Assembly (NCBI RefSeq): GCF_014773545.1
Contig: NZ_SDDV01000004.1
Location: 159,862 to 223,861, forward strand
Source: Hydrogenophaga sp.
GTDB taxonomy: Bacteria > Pseudomonadota > Gammaproteobacteria > Burkholderiales > Burkholderiaceae_C
Direction of reading: 5' to 3'
DNA: 64,000 nt
Below, one piece after another: positions 16,321-25,260 of this stretch; within the stretch, counting starts at the first letter, position 1; each line of letters opens with the position of its first letter. The position numbers and the translations under genes were made by a program. The notes beneath the pieces were generated by a model. It was not told the origin of the DNA, did no database searches, and saw nothing but the letters and a program-made list of their open reading frames with translations.

Positions 16321-17274
16321 ATGGAGTTCTTTCGCTTCCAACGCGACATTCCGTTCATGCGGCATGCGAAGGCGCTGAACGCGTTTTCCGCGCTGCTGTT
16401 CGTGTTGTCGGTTTTTTTCCTGGTCACGCGCGGCCTGAACCTGTCGGTCGAGTTCACCGGTGGCACGGTGATGGAAGTCAGCTACGAGCAGCCGGCCGAT
16501 TTGGCAGCGGTGCGCCAGGTGGTCCAGACGCTCGGTTATGCCGACGTGCCGGTGCAGAACTTTGGCACCTCGCGCGACGTTTTGTTGCGCCTGCCCATTC
16601 AGGCCGGCCAGACGTCGGGGCAGCAAAGTGCGGCCGTTTTTGCGGCGCTGCAGGCGCAGAATCCGGCGGTCGAGCTGCGCCGCACCGAGTTCGTCGGCCC
16701 GCAGGTGGGGCAGGAGCTGGTGCTCGACGGTCTGAAGGCGCTCGCGCTGGTGATTGTCGGCATCATGGTTTACTTGGCTTTTCGCTTCGAGTGGAAGTTC
16801 TCGGTTGCCGCCATCATTGCCAACCTGCACGATGTGGTGATCGTGCTCGGATTTTTCGCTTTTTTCCAGTGGGAGTTTTCGCTCGCGGTGCTGGCAGCGG
16901 TGCTGGCGGTGCTGGGCTACTCGGTCAACGAGTCGGTGGTGATCTTCGACCGCATTCGCGAAACCTTTCGGCGCCAGCGCAAGATGACACCGTCCGAGGT
17001 GATAGACCACGCCATCACCTCGACCATGAGCCGCACCATCATCACTCACGGCTCGACCGAGGTCATGGTGATTTCGATGCTGCTGTTTGGCGGACCGGCG
17101 CTGTTTCACTTTGCGCTGGCCCTGACCATAGGCATTTTGTTTGGCATTTACTCCTCGGTGTTCGTGGCCTCTGGCATTTCGATGTGGCTGGGCATCAAGC
17201 GCGAAGATCTGGTGCCGGTGCTCAGCAAAAAAGAGGGTGATCCGGACGATCCGAACGCCGGTGCGGTCGTGTAG
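16321..17274 (+). CDS. secF: Protein translocase subunit SecF
   Basis: A 317-aa partner of SecD. Helix 1 is at residues about 20-40 (ALNAFSALLFVLSVFFLV), followed by the periplasmic FTGGTVMEVSYEQ motif. Helices 2-6 follow from about residue 140, with VLGYSVNESVVIFDRIRE as the conserved cytoplasmic-side motif and STMSRTIITH after it. The C-terminal tail is acidic and variable. Start ATG at 16321 is 15 bp after secD. Length is normal for the family. Confidence 0.96.
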   Translation: MEFFRFQRDIPFMRHAKALNAFSALLFVLSVFFLVTRGLNLSVEFTGGTVMEVSYEQPADLAAVRQVVQTLGYADVPVQNFGTSRDVLLRLPIQAGQTSGQQSAAVFAALQAQNPAVELRRTEFVGPQVGQELVLDGLKALALVIVGIMVYLAFRFEWKFSVAAIIANLHDVVIVLGFFAFFQWEFSLAVLAAVLAVLGYSVNESVVIFDRIRETFRRQRKMTPSEVIDHAITSTMSRTIITHGSTEVMVISMLLFGGPALFHFALALTIGILFGIYSSVFVASGISMWLGIKREDLVPVLSKKEGDPDDPNAGAVV

Positions 17275-17339
17275 GCGGCCAGTGTCTGCTCGCTGTGGGT
17301 TGAGTTGATCGGCGCGCCTGTTTCGTGCAAACTGAGCGC

Positions 17340-19640
17340 ATGGCCCCCTTGCCCGATCCGCATGTCTCCAGTTTGGCCAAGCAGGCGCGCGAGGTTTTTG
17401 TCGTGGAGATGGCGCGCGCCGTGCCCGATCTGGCCCGGTCTTGCCTGGCGCGCCTGAGCGGCCTGCTCGACCAGGTCGGCCCGGCGCGCGAGATGCAGTT
17501 GCGGCGCGACGCCTGGGCAGACTTTCAAAAACACCAGAGCGCCTGGGACGCTCAGACCCGCAAGGCGCTGCAGCGCAGTCTGCTGCCCCGGTTTACCCGC
17601 TCTGGCACGCCGCAGAGTCAGTCGGATCAGCTCGAACTGGTCGCCGTCGGGGCGATGGATGATCAGATTCTGGCTTCGCGCCTGGCCATGCGCGTGCTCG
17701 ACTTGGTGTCGACCGAACTCAATGAATTGCGGCTGCGGGTGCAACACTTGGAGGGTCGAACCGAGTTGCCGTGCGCCGACGTGCTGCTGCCCGACGTGAC
17801 GGCCCGCATTCTGGTCGACCAGTGGTTTCAGTTGGCGCTGACACGCGAGGCCTGGCAACTGGTGCAGGACGCGCTGGCGCCTGAGTTGGCTGGCAAACTG
17901 CTGCAAGCCTACAAGGCGGCCAATGCGTTCTTGATCGACAGCGGTGTCATGAAAGAGATCGACCTGCAGGCCCTGGTCAGACGTGCGCCTGACGCGCGCG
18001 GCGCCCGAGCCGCCGAACAAGCGCCCGACACGGGCGGGCGCAGTACCGGCTCGGGTCTCGGCGCCGTCTCAGCAGGATGGGGCGCGTCCGCGCCAGCAGC
18101 GTCCGCAGCCGGCGTGCACGAGGAGACGCGGCTCATGACCCGTGCTTCACCGCTGTCGCGTGCGCGCATGCGTGCCCAGGGTCTGGTCGGCCGCCTCAAG
18201 CGGCTGCTGCTGGACCAGGTGGGGGGCGATTTTGAAGCCACGCAGCGGCTGGCGCCTTCGCCCCGCTTGCAGCAACTCATCGAGCGGTCGGGGGGTGCGC
18301 CGAGCGGCGCCGGCGATGGTGGTGGTGGCGGTGTCGTCGATGCGCTGCAAGTCGAACGCGCTGTCAGCGCCTTGCGCCAACGCAGCAATGAACTCAAGCA
18401 AGCGGCTGCCACGCCTACGGAAAAAGCCACCGTCGAGGTGGTGGCGCTCATGTTCCAGAGCATTCTGGCTGAGGAACGCATAGCGCCCAGCGCGCGGCTG
18501 TGGTTTGCCCGTTTGCAAATGCCGGTGCTGCGCGTGGCGCTGGCCGAGCCGGAGTTTTTCAGCGCCTTGCAGCACCCGGCGCGCCGCCTGATCGATCGCA
18601 TGGGCTCTTGCGTGCTGGGGTTTGAATCCAACGTCGGCTCGGCCGCGCTGGAGGCCGAGATCAAGCGCGTGGTGCAGGTGGTCGAGCAGTATCCGGAAAC
18701 CGGGAGCAAGGTGTTTCAACTGATGCTCGACGAGTTTCAGACATTCATCGCCGCTTTTTTGAGCGAAACAGGCAGCGCCAGCCGCTATGTCGGGGTGGCG
18801 CAGCAGGTCGAGGAAAAGGAAACGCTGGCGATCCGCTACACCATCGAGCTGCGCCAGTTGCTCGAAGGCTTGCCGGTGCGACACGAACTGCGCGACTTTT
18901 TGTTCAAAATCTGGGCCGACGTGCTGGCGCTGGCGAGTGTGAAATACGGCCAGAAGCACGCCGACACCGATGCACTCAAGCGCGTGGCCACCGATTTGTT
19001 GTGGGCGGCCAGCGCCAAGCCGAACCGCAGCGAGCGCGCGCGCGTGATTCAGCAGCTGCCGGGCTTGTTGCAACGCCTGCGCCAGGGCATGGGCTTGCTG
19101 GGATTGTCGAGCGGCGTGCAGGATCAGCACATCAAGTCGATCAGCGACTTGCTGGCTGATGCCTTCATGTCGCGCACCGAAGCGCTGGCGCCAGAGCGCC
19201 TGGACCATCTGGCGCAGCGGCTGGCGCAACTGGAGGATTTTTTGCCTCCCGGCGGCGACGGCGACCTCAAGCTCGATTCGCACAGCATAGAAATGATCAC
19301 CGGCGTCGACGCCAGCAACATCGAGGTGATCCACCAAGGAGGCAGCCAGCCGAATGCGGCGATGCAGGCCTGGGCGGCGGAGTTGCAAATCGGTTGCTGG
19401 TTCGGGCTCGACCACAACGGTGCGCTGCACCAGGTGCAGTTGGCTTGGCGCAGCAAGCGCAGCCAGCTTTACCTGTTTGCGGGCAGCCACGGGCGCTGCT
19501 TTTTGATTCAGGCCGCGCGCGTGGCGGCTTACTTGCAGGCCGGTTTGCTGCTGCCAAGCGAAGAAGAAGCGCTGACGGTGCGCGCCACACGCGCCGCGCT
19601 GCTCAAGCTAGACGCCAACCCCGAGCGCTTGTTGAGCTGA
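17340..19640 (+). CDS. DUF1631 family protein
   Basis: A 766-aa, largely alpha-helical soluble protein of the DUF1631 family, widespread in beta- and gammaproteobacteria and of unknown biochemical function. Features include a helical N-terminus (REVFVVEMARAVPDLARSCL), a low-complexity linker around residues 215-265 rich in Ala/Gly/Ser, and a conserved core with RLWFARLQMPVLRVALAEP, HPARRLIDRMG and LLWAASAKPNRSERARVI. The last 120 residues (WAAELQIGCWFGLDHNGALH) resemble a PilZ-like beta barrel, but I do not see the RxxxR and (D/N)xSxxG pair clearly. A GTG at 17325 is an alternative start five codons earlier. Confidence 0.85.
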   Translation: MAPLPDPHVSSLAKQAREVFVVEMARAVPDLARSCLARLSGLLDQVGPAREMQLRRDAWADFQKHQSAWDAQTRKALQRSLLPRFTRSGTPQSQSDQLELVAVGAMDDQILASRLAMRVLDLVSTELNELRLRVQHLEGRTELPCADVLLPDVTARILVDQWFQLALTREAWQLVQDALAPELAGKLLQAYKAANAFLIDSGVMKEIDLQALVRRAPDARGARAAEQAPDTGGRSTGSGLGAVSAGWGASAPAASAAGVHEETRLMTRASPLSRARMRAQGLVGRLKRLLLDQVGGDFEATQRLAPSPRLQQLIERSGGAPSGAGDGGGGGVVDALQVERAVSALRQRSNELKQAAATPTEKATVEVVALMFQSILAEERIAPSARLWFARLQMPVLRVALAEPEFFSALQHPARRLIDRMGSCVLGFESNVGSAALEAEIKRVVQVVEQYPETGSKVFQLMLDEFQTFIAAFLSETGSASRYVGVAQQVEEKETLAIRYTIELRQLLEGLPVRHELRDFLFKIWADVLALASVKYGQKHADTDALKRVATDLLWAASAKPNRSERARVIQQLPGLLQRLRQGMGLLGLSSGVQDQHIKSISDLLADAFMSRTEALAPERLDHLAQRLAQLEDFLPPGGDGDLKLDSHSIEMITGVDASNIEVIHQGGSQPNAAMQAWAAELQIGCWFGLDHNGALHQVQLAWRSKRSQLYLFAGSHGRCFLIQAARVAAYLQAGLLLPSEEEALTVRATRAALLKLDANPERLLS

Positions 19641-19735
19641 GCGGGCCGCGCCGTCTGAAAGCCGAGCCGCGGTCGACCGCTGAATTGCATGTGCAGGGCC
19701 GTTCGGATGCTCACTTCCTGCCTGCCGGTGAAATT

Positions 19736-19918
19736 CCCGCTCCCGCTCCCGCTCCCGTTCGGACTGAGCTTGTCGAAGTCCAGATCGCACGCGCCACCCT
19801 TCGACAGGCTCAGGGCGAACGGATGCCGGGCTCAGGGCGAACGGATGCCGGGCTCAGGGCGAACGGATGCCGGGCTCAGGGCGAACGGATGGCTGGCTCA
19901 GACGAACAGTTGCCGGGC
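19736..19918. repeat. Composite palindromic repeat with 22-bp tandem tail (copy 1)
   Basis: Most of the 308-bp convergent gap between the DUF1631 gene and dprA (19641-19948). It starts with CTCCCG hexamers (about 19741-19758), then two head-to-head palindromic units (19757-19781 GTTCGGACTGAGCTTGTCGA and 19797-19822 CCCTTCGACAGGCTCAGGGC) separated by CCAGATCGCACGCGCCA. A tail of 22-bp tandem units follows, starting at 19809, 19831, 19853 and 19875, with a degenerate fifth at 19897. Each unit reads CTCAGGGCGAACGGATGCCGG plus one base. The element matches the one at 32285-32475 in reverse complement almost base for base across its core. The rest of the gap shows nothing else. Confidence 0.88.
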
Positions 19919-19948
19919 TCGGGGCGGTGACAATTGCGGTGTCCCGGC

Positions 19949-21046
19949 TCAAGCCTGGCCCAGCCGCTGCAGCCAACCGCCGGGCAGTCGCCCCACCGAG
20001 CCCTGCAATTCCAGCTCCAGCAGGCGCGCTTGCAGATGAGCGGTGTCCAGGCCGGTGCGGTCTTGCAAAGCGTCCAGACGGATGGGGTCAAAACCCATGG
20101 CGTCGAGCAGGCTGTCGATCGGCGCTGGCGCACGCTGGTCGGCGTCAGGGCTGTGCAGCGGCCCGTCTAGGCGCAGCTCTTCCAAAATGTCTTGCGCCGA
20201 CTCGACCAGCTTGGCACCCAGGCGGATCAGGGCGTGGCAGCCGCGCGATTGCGGCGCGTGGATCGACCCCGGAATGGCGAATACCTCGCGCCCCTGTTCG
20301 GCGGCCAGCCGAGCGGTGATCAGTGAGCCCGAGTGCAGCGCTGCTTCTACCACCAGCGTGCCCTGCGACAAGCCGGCAATGATGCGGTTGCGACGCGGGA
20401 AATTCGCCGCCAGCGGCGGCGTGCCGAGCGCCCATTCGCTCACGATCGCACCGCTGGCCGCAATGCGCTCGGCCAGCGCGCGGTGGCTGTTTGGATAGAC
20501 CCGGTCCAGCCCGGTGCCGACCACCGCGATGGTGATGGCGTTGGACGCCAACGCGCCTTCGTGCGCGGCGCCGTCCACGCCCAGCGCCAGCCCAGAGACC
20601 ACGCACACGCCGGCCCGGCCCAGCGCGCGCGCGAACTGGTGCGCGTTGGCCTGACCCTGCGGCGTCGGGCTGCGGCTGCCGACGATCGCCAGTCGCAGTG
20701 GGTGGCGCAACGCTTCGAGCTGGCCCTGCACATAAAGCAGCAGCGGCGGGTCTGCCATCTGCAGCAACTCGCTCGGGTAGTGCGGGTCAGCCAGGCTCAG
20801 CACGTGGTGCATGGGCGACGCCGCCAGCCAGTCTTGCAGCCGCTGCACAGCGGCGGGCAAATCCGGCGGTGGACACTGCAGCGCCTGCGTCACCTGGGCG
20901 CCGACCAGCGCCCGCCAAGCGGCGGCGGGTTGCCTGAATATGACCGTCGGCAGGCCAAAGGCGTCCAGCAAGCGGCGCGCTGTCACGGGGCCGACGCCGG
21001 GCGTGAGCAGCAAGCGCAGCCAGGCGCCCAGTTCGTCGGGAGCCAT
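19949..21046 (-). CDS. dprA: DNA-processing protein DprA
   Basis: A 365-aa protein that protects incoming single-stranded DNA during natural transformation and loads RecA. An N-terminal helix-hairpin-helix-like segment (LLTPGVGPVTARRLLDAFGL) precedes the Rossmann core: AIVGSRSPTPQGQANAHQFA, VVSGLALGVDGAAHEGAL, VVGTGLDRVYPNSH, FPRRNRIIAGLS and VVEAALHSGSLITARLAAEQGREV. The C-terminal 60 residues form a winged-helix-like domain (IDSLLDAMGFDPIRLDALQD). It lies 8 bp downstream of the LysM gene on the minus strand, divergent from def, a conserved Burkholderiales arrangement. Confidence 0.94.
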   Translation of the reverse strand: MAPDELGAWLRLLLTPGVGPVTARRLLDAFGLPTVIFRQPAAAWRALVGAQVTQALQCPPPDLPAAVQRLQDWLAASPMHHVLSLADPHYPSELLQMADPPLLLYVQGQLEALRHPLRLAIVGSRSPTPQGQANAHQFARALGRAGVCVVSGLALGVDGAAHEGALASNAITIAVVGTGLDRVYPNSHRALAERIAASGAIVSEWALGTPPLAANFPRRNRIIAGLSQGTLVVEAALHSGSLITARLAAEQGREVFAIPGSIHAPQSRGCHALIRLGAKLVESAQDILEELRLDGPLHSPDADQRAPAPIDSLLDAMGFDPIRLDALQDRTGLDTAHLQARLLELELQGSVGRLPGGWLQRLGQA

Positions 21047-21054
21047 GCGGGCAA

Positions 21055-22302
21055 TCAGGGGTTGGAGAAGTGGTCTCCCACTTTCACGCCATCGGCAATC
21101 TGCAGCACCAGCGCGTAAGACAGCTTGTCAAATGTGCGAAACACCATCATCAGTCCGTTGCGCTCGCCCGGCAGCCGCAGTTGCGGTTGCGCCGGGTCGG
21201 TGCGGTCGGTCACCAGATGGCTGTCGCGCAGCACGGCCAGCACGTGGCCGCGCTCTAGCCCATGCGCGCGGCCGCGGTTGATCGCCACCACCTGGTTTTG
21301 TCCGACAAAGCTGACCGCATCGCCGTACACCGAGACGATTTGCCCGTCCTGGGCGCGCTCGGATGTGCTCGGAACGAAGGGCTGCCAGTCGCGCGCCGCC
21401 GCGGGCAATAAGCGGTCACCGATGCGCATTTCCTGGCGGGAAAACACGATGTCTATGGTGGCCGGAACGATTTCGGTGTGGCTCTGGCCCTGCGCGTCGG
21501 TGCGGGTCTGGCTGGATTCGCCGCGCACCAAGCGGGCCTTGCCCAGGAACTGCGCTTCAAAACCCAGCACCTCACCCGTGGCAGGGTCTTTCAGGGGCAC
21601 CGCGTTGCGAAAAACGCGCAGCTCACGCGCCTGATCGGGGCCCAGGGTCAGCGCCTCAGGGCTGGCCGTGTCGCTGTATTGCGCGCGTGCGTAGGCGCGG
21701 TCTCCGCGGCTGAGCAGCACCCGGGTCTCCTGGGTGGCGACGATGCGAGGTGCGCGCGCGAAGCTGGCTTCGTCGACGATTTCGGACTCGCTCAGAAAAG
21801 CCTTGATCGCCTGCAGCGAAACCGGCGCAATAGCCAATTCGTCCAGGGCTTGCACGCGGGTGCGCGGCGACAGCCGCACGGTGGGGAGATCGTTTGCGGC
21901 GGCGCCGGGTGCGCGGGTGCTCAAAATGGCGCGGCCGCTGGACGTGTCGAGGTAGAGCACCTGACCCGGGAAAATCAGGTGCGGGTTGCGAATGTCTTGC
22001 CGGTTCATGCCCCAGAGCTCGGGCCAGCGCCAGGGGCTCTTGAGAAACAGGCTGGAGATCGCCCACAGCGTGTCGCCACGCTCAACCGTGTGGCTGTGCG
22101 GCGCGTTGGCGGCCAGTTCGGACAGTGGCACGCCGGCTTGGGCGACCTGATCCGCCGTGGCGCGCTGGGCTGCGGTGATGGGGAATGGCTGTGCCCAGAC
22201 GCTGCTGCCGAATGCGGTGGCGAGCAGTGCAGCCGCGCACAGCAACGCGCGCGCTGCAGACAGGGGGTGGGCAGGGACGGACAGGCAGGTGGACAGTGGC
22301 AT
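21055..22302 (-). CDS. LysM peptidoglycan-binding domain protein
   Basis: A 415-aa exported protein. The start MPLSTCLSVPAHPL gives a signal peptide (ALLCAAALLATAFGSSVWAQ). One LysM domain lies at residues about 62-115 (HTVERGDTLWAISSLFLKSP, then NPHLIFPGQVLYL). The remaining 300 residues carry the conserved region found in LysM proteins next to dprA, with SEIVDEASFARAPRIVATQE, LSRGDRAYARAQYSD and a C-terminal half FDKLSYALVLQIADGVKVGD. It probably acts at the cell wall; no enzymatic domain is evident. It is 8 bp from dprA and divergent from def. The frame is open up to 22563, but only the 22302 start gives a signal peptide. Confidence 0.85.
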   Translation of the reverse strand: MPLSTCLSVPAHPLSAARALLCAAALLATAFGSSVWAQPFPITAAQRATADQVAQAGVPLSELAANAPHSHTVERGDTLWAISSLFLKSPWRWPELWGMNRQDIRNPHLIFPGQVLYLDTSSGRAILSTRAPGAAANDLPTVRLSPRTRVQALDELAIAPVSLQAIKAFLSESEIVDEASFARAPRIVATQETRVLLSRGDRAYARAQYSDTASPEALTLGPDQARELRVFRNAVPLKDPATGEVLGFEAQFLGKARLVRGESSQTRTDAQGQSHTEIVPATIDIVFSRQEMRIGDRLLPAAARDWQPFVPSTSERAQDGQIVSVYGDAVSFVGQNQVVAINRGRAHGLERGHVLAVLRDSHLVTDRTDPAQPQLRLPGERNGLMMVFRTFDKLSYALVLQIADGVKVGDHFSNP

Positions 22303-22561
22303 GGGTAGGGCTTGCGGGCAAGTGGCGATGCAGTCGGGGCCTCGGACCGCCAGCGTCCGCCCGGCTGGCGGGCCAAGCTCGTCTTGACAACCCGGCTGCG
22401 ATTTTGCGCTCAAGCCCTTGATTAGGCAATGCTTGTCGACTATGGGACTGGCAGCGCGGGGAAAAAGTGGCGAAAATAGCAAAAACCGATCTGCTTTGCG
22501 CCCAGTCATTCGCCCGGTGCCGACTGGTGCGCCCGCTGTCCACCGATTGCCCGCGCCCGCC

Positions 22562-23089
22562 ATGACCGACCTCGCACCTGCTCTGCTCGAGATTTTGCGC
22601 TACCCCGACCCGCGCCTGCACACCGTGGCGCGCCCGGTGCAGGGGGTGGACGACCGCATCCGCGCCTTGATCGAACGCATGTTTGCCACCATGCACGCGG
22701 CCAACGGCATTGGGCTGGCGGCAACTCAGGTCGATGTGCACGAGCGCCTGATTGTGATTGACGTCAGCGAGGCGCGCGACCAGCCGCTGGTGCTGATCAA
22801 CCCAGAGTTCGAATGGCTCAGCCCCGAGACGCGCAAGGGCGAGGAGGGCTGCCTGTCGGTGCCCGGCATCTACGATGGCGTCGAGCGTGCCATTGCCGTG
22901 CGGGTGCGCGCGCTCGACGCACAAGGCCTTGCGCGCAGCATCGAAGCTCAGGACATGCTGGCGGTGTGCATACAGCACGAAATGGACCATCTGCTCGGCC
23001 GCGTGTTCGTCGAACACCTCTCGCCGCTCAAGCGCCTGCGCATTCAGAGCAAGCTGGCCAAGGCGCAGCGCGAGGCGCTGCGGGCATGA
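22562..23089 (+). CDS. def: Peptide deformylase
   Basis: A 175-aa metalloenzyme that removes the formyl group from the N-terminal Met of new proteins. All three family motifs are present: GIGLAATQV (near residue 50), EEGCLSVPG (near 100, with the metal-binding Cys) and QHEMDHLLG (near 140, HExxH). The ATG at 22562 gives [19 protein letters not shown], a typical beginning. Its stop overlaps the fmt start (ATGA), so the deformylase and formyltransferase are translationally coupled. Confidence 0.96.
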   Translation: MTDLAPALLEILRYPDPRLHTVARPVQGVDDRIRALIERMFATMHAANGIGLAATQVDVHERLIVIDVSEARDQPLVLINPEFEWLSPETRKGEEGCLSVPGIYDGVERAIAVRVRALDAQGLARSIEAQDMLAVCIQHEMDHLLGRVFVEHLSPLKRLRIQSKLAKAQREALRA

Positions 23090-24105
23090 GGCTGATTTTT
23101 GCCGGCACCCCTGAATTCGCCCGCGTGGCGCTGCAGCACCTGCTCGCTGCCCGGCACGAGGTCGCGCTGGTGCTGACCCAGCCGGATCGGCCCGCCGGGC
23201 GCGGCATGAAGCTGCAGCCCTCGGCGGTCAAGCAGCTTGCGCTGGCGCAGCAGATCGCGCTGGCGCAGCCGCGCAGCCTGCGACTGGACGGCAACTACGC
23301 TGCCGACGCCGCGCAGGCGCGCGCAGCGATGCAAGCCGCGCAGGCCGACGCCATGGTGGTGGTGGCCTTTGGCCTGCTGCTGCCGCCGTGGCTGCTCGAC
23401 CTCATGCGCCAGCCTGGGCCGGGTGGCGCAGCGCCGCGCGGCTGGGGCTGCTTCAATATCCACGCTTCCTTGCTGCCGCGCTGGCGCGGAGCGGCACCGA
23501 TTCAGCGCGCCATCGAGGCCGGCGACGCGCAGACTGGCATCAGCATCATGCAAATGGACGCCGGGCTCGACACCGGCGACGTGCTGCTGCAACAGGCGCT
23601 GCCGATCGGCCCGCACGACAACAGCGCCAGCCTGCACCAGCGCTTGGCCGACCTGGGTGGGTCCTTGATGCTGCAGGTGCTGGCGCAGGCCGACGCGGGC
23701 ACGCTGCGGCCGCAGCGCCAGCCCGGCGCTGGCATCAGCTACGCGCACAAGATTGAGAAAGCCGAAGCGGCCATCGACTGGACCTTGCCAGCCGACTTGT
23801 TGGCGCGGCGCGTGCGCGCCTTCAACCCGGCGCCCGGCGCTTGCACCGCATGGGCGCAGGAGCCGCTCAAGGTCTGGCAGGCGCAGGCCGAACATGCGCC
23901 GGCGCTGGCAAGCGCACAGCCTGGCCAGGTGTTGTCTGTCGAAGCCGACGGCATCCGGGTGCAAACCGGCTGCGGCGTGCTGCGCCTGACCGAGCTGCAG
24001 CGCGCCGGGGGCAAGCGGCTGGCAGTGGCAGATTTCTTGCGCGGCTTTGCGCTCACCGTGGGGCAGGTGTTCGACGCCAGCCCCAGACAGAAAACGAGCG
24101 CTTGA
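23086..24105 (+). CDS. fmt: Methionyl-tRNA formyltransferase
   Basis: A 339-aa enzyme that formylates initiator Met-tRNA from 10-formyl-THF. The N-terminal Rossmann region starts [20 protein letters not shown]. The active-site segment [17 protein letters not shown] and [13 protein letters not shown] are intact. The C-terminal OB-like domain starts near residue 215 ([15 protein letters not shown]) and includes [13 protein letters not shown]. It is a little longer than E. coli Fmt because of a Pro/Gly-rich insertion near residue 115 ([12 protein letters not shown]). It overlaps def by 4 bp and azlC by 1 bp. Confidence 0.96.
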   Translation: MRLIFAGTPEFARVALQHLLAARHEVALVLTQPDRPAGRGMKLQPSAVKQLALAQQIALAQPRSLRLDGNYAADAAQARAAMQAAQADAMVVVAFGLLLPPWLLDLMRQPGPGGAAPRGWGCFNIHASLLPRWRGAAPIQRAIEAGDAQTGISIMQMDAGLDTGDVLLQQALPIGPHDNSASLHQRLADLGGSLMLQVLAQADAGTLRPQRQPGAGISYAHKIEKAEAAIDWTLPADLLARRVRAFNPAPGACTAWAQEPLKVWQAQAEHAPALASAQPGQVLSVEADGIRVQTGCGVLRLTELQRAGGKRLAVADFLRGFALTVGQVFDASPRQKTSA

Positions 24106-24848
24106 TGTTTTACCGGCGCAGCTACCGGCGCCACGCTGAATTTTGGGACGGCGTGCGCGACCAAAGCGGCGCCACTCTGGGCATGGCGGCCTGGGGCCTG
24201 ATGACTGGCGTGGCGATGGTCGCGGCCGGTCTTTCGGTCGCCGAGGCGGTGCTGATGACGCTGATCGTCTACGCCGGCAGCGCCCAGCTCGCCGCCTTGC
24301 CGCTGATGGTTACGGGCGCGCCGCTGTGGGTGATTCTGGTTGCCGCGGTGTGCGTCAACCTGCGCTTCGTGGTGTTTTCGGCCCACTTGCGGCCCTATAT
24401 GATGCATCTGCCCTTATGGCAGCGCATGGTCAGCGGCTACCTCACCATCGACCTGAGCTACGTGTTCTTCGTGCGCCGCTATCCGACGCCGGGCCACAGC
24501 GCCGACGAGCGCGAGCGCCAGCAGGCTTATCTGATGGGCAACTGCGCGGTGAACTACCTGTCCTGGATGTCGGCCAGCCTGATCGGGGTGTTGCTAGCCA
24601 ACGCCATTCCCCCCGCCTGGGGTCTGGGTTTCGCTGGAATTCTGGCGCTCTTGGGCGTGCTTTGTTCGCTGGCCACCTCGCCCTTGCGGGTGGTTTCGGC
24701 CACGGTGGCGGGGACGGCGGCGGTGGCGGCGTTTGCGCTGCCGCTCAACCTCAACATCGTGGTGGCGATCGCCAGCGCGGTCGTCATTTGTTTGCTGCTG
24801 GAAAAAATGCTGCCGCCCGATTCCGCACCTGGAGCCCCCCGTGTTTGA
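24105..24848 (+). CDS. azlC: AzlC family branched-chain amino acid permease subunit
   Basis: A 247-aa polytopic inner-membrane protein. With AzlD it forms an exporter for branched-chain amino acids and analogues (by homology to AzlCD of Bacillus and BrnFE of Corynebacterium). Several helices are visible: LGMAAWGLMTGVAMVAAGL, EAVLMTLIVYAGSAQLAAL, VILVAAVCVNLRFVVFSAHL and the C-terminal pair around ATVAGTAAVAAFALPL. The family motifs YAGSAQLAALPLM and NLRFVVFSAHLRPYM are intact. Start and stop overlap fmt (TGATG) and azlD (8 bp), giving a tight def-fmt-azlC-azlD unit. Confidence 0.92.
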   Translation: MFYRRSYRRHAEFWDGVRDQSGATLGMAAWGLMTGVAMVAAGLSVAEAVLMTLIVYAGSAQLAALPLMVTGAPLWVILVAAVCVNLRFVVFSAHLRPYMMHLPLWQRMVSGYLTIDLSYVFFVRRYPTPGHSADERERQQAYLMGNCAVNYLSWMSASLIGVLLANAIPPAWGLGFAGILALLGVLCSLATSPLRVVSATVAGTAAVAAFALPLNLNIVVAIASAVVICLLLEKMLPPDSAPGAPRV

Positions 24849-25176
24849 CGTCGACCCGCGCACCCTGCTGACGATCGTCGCACTCGGCGTCATCACCGTG
24901 CTGACGCGCGGCTTTTTCTTCATCTCCAGCAAGCCCTGGACCTTGCCGCCGTGGGCGCAGCGCGGCATGCAGTACGCCCCCATTGCCGCGCTGGCGGCGG
25001 TGGTGCTGCCGGCCGTGGTGCTGACGCAGGGTGAATTGATCGACACCTGGCAGGACGCGCGCTTGTTCGCCGCGGCCGCCGGGGCGGCCTGGTTTTTCTG
25101 GCAACGCGGCGTACTCGGCACCATCGTGGCCGGCATGGCGGTTTACCTGCCGCTGCGTCTGGGCCTGGGCTGGTAG
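24841..25176 (+). CDS. azlD: AzlD family branched-chain amino acid transport protein
   Basis: A 111-aa small membrane partner of AzlC with about four hydrophobic segments (LLTIVALGVITVLTRGFFF, YAPIAALAAVVLPAVVL, LFAAAAGAAWFFW, LGTIVAGMAVYLPLRL). The GTG start at 24841 overlaps the azlC end by 8 bp, which marks translational coupling. No ATG fits the family N-terminus. Length is as expected. Confidence 0.9.
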   Translation: MFDVDPRTLLTIVALGVITVLTRGFFFISSKPWTLPPWAQRGMQYAPIAALAAVVLPAVVLTQGELIDTWQDARLFAAAAGAAWFFWQRGVLGTIVAGMAVYLPLRLGLGW

Positions 25177-25260
25177 GTCGTGGCCGTGTGGCGGCCCACT
25201 GTCACGCCGCTGCGCTAAAGTCGCGCTTTGCGTCTGACCACGCCCACTTCGGAGATCGAC

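Noticed and set aside
14257..17109. A 950-codon open frame on the minus strand opposite secD-secF
   Set aside because: Same shadow effect; composition is repetitive RH/QR and no start site or domain supports it.
19809..19918. Regular 22-bp repeats as a possible CRISPR array
   Set aside because: The units are directly tandem with no unique spacers and no cas gene is near.
21478..22308. A 276-codon plus-strand frame opposite the LysM gene
   Set aside because: Antisense to a supported gene with a signal peptide and LysM domain; no independent evidence.
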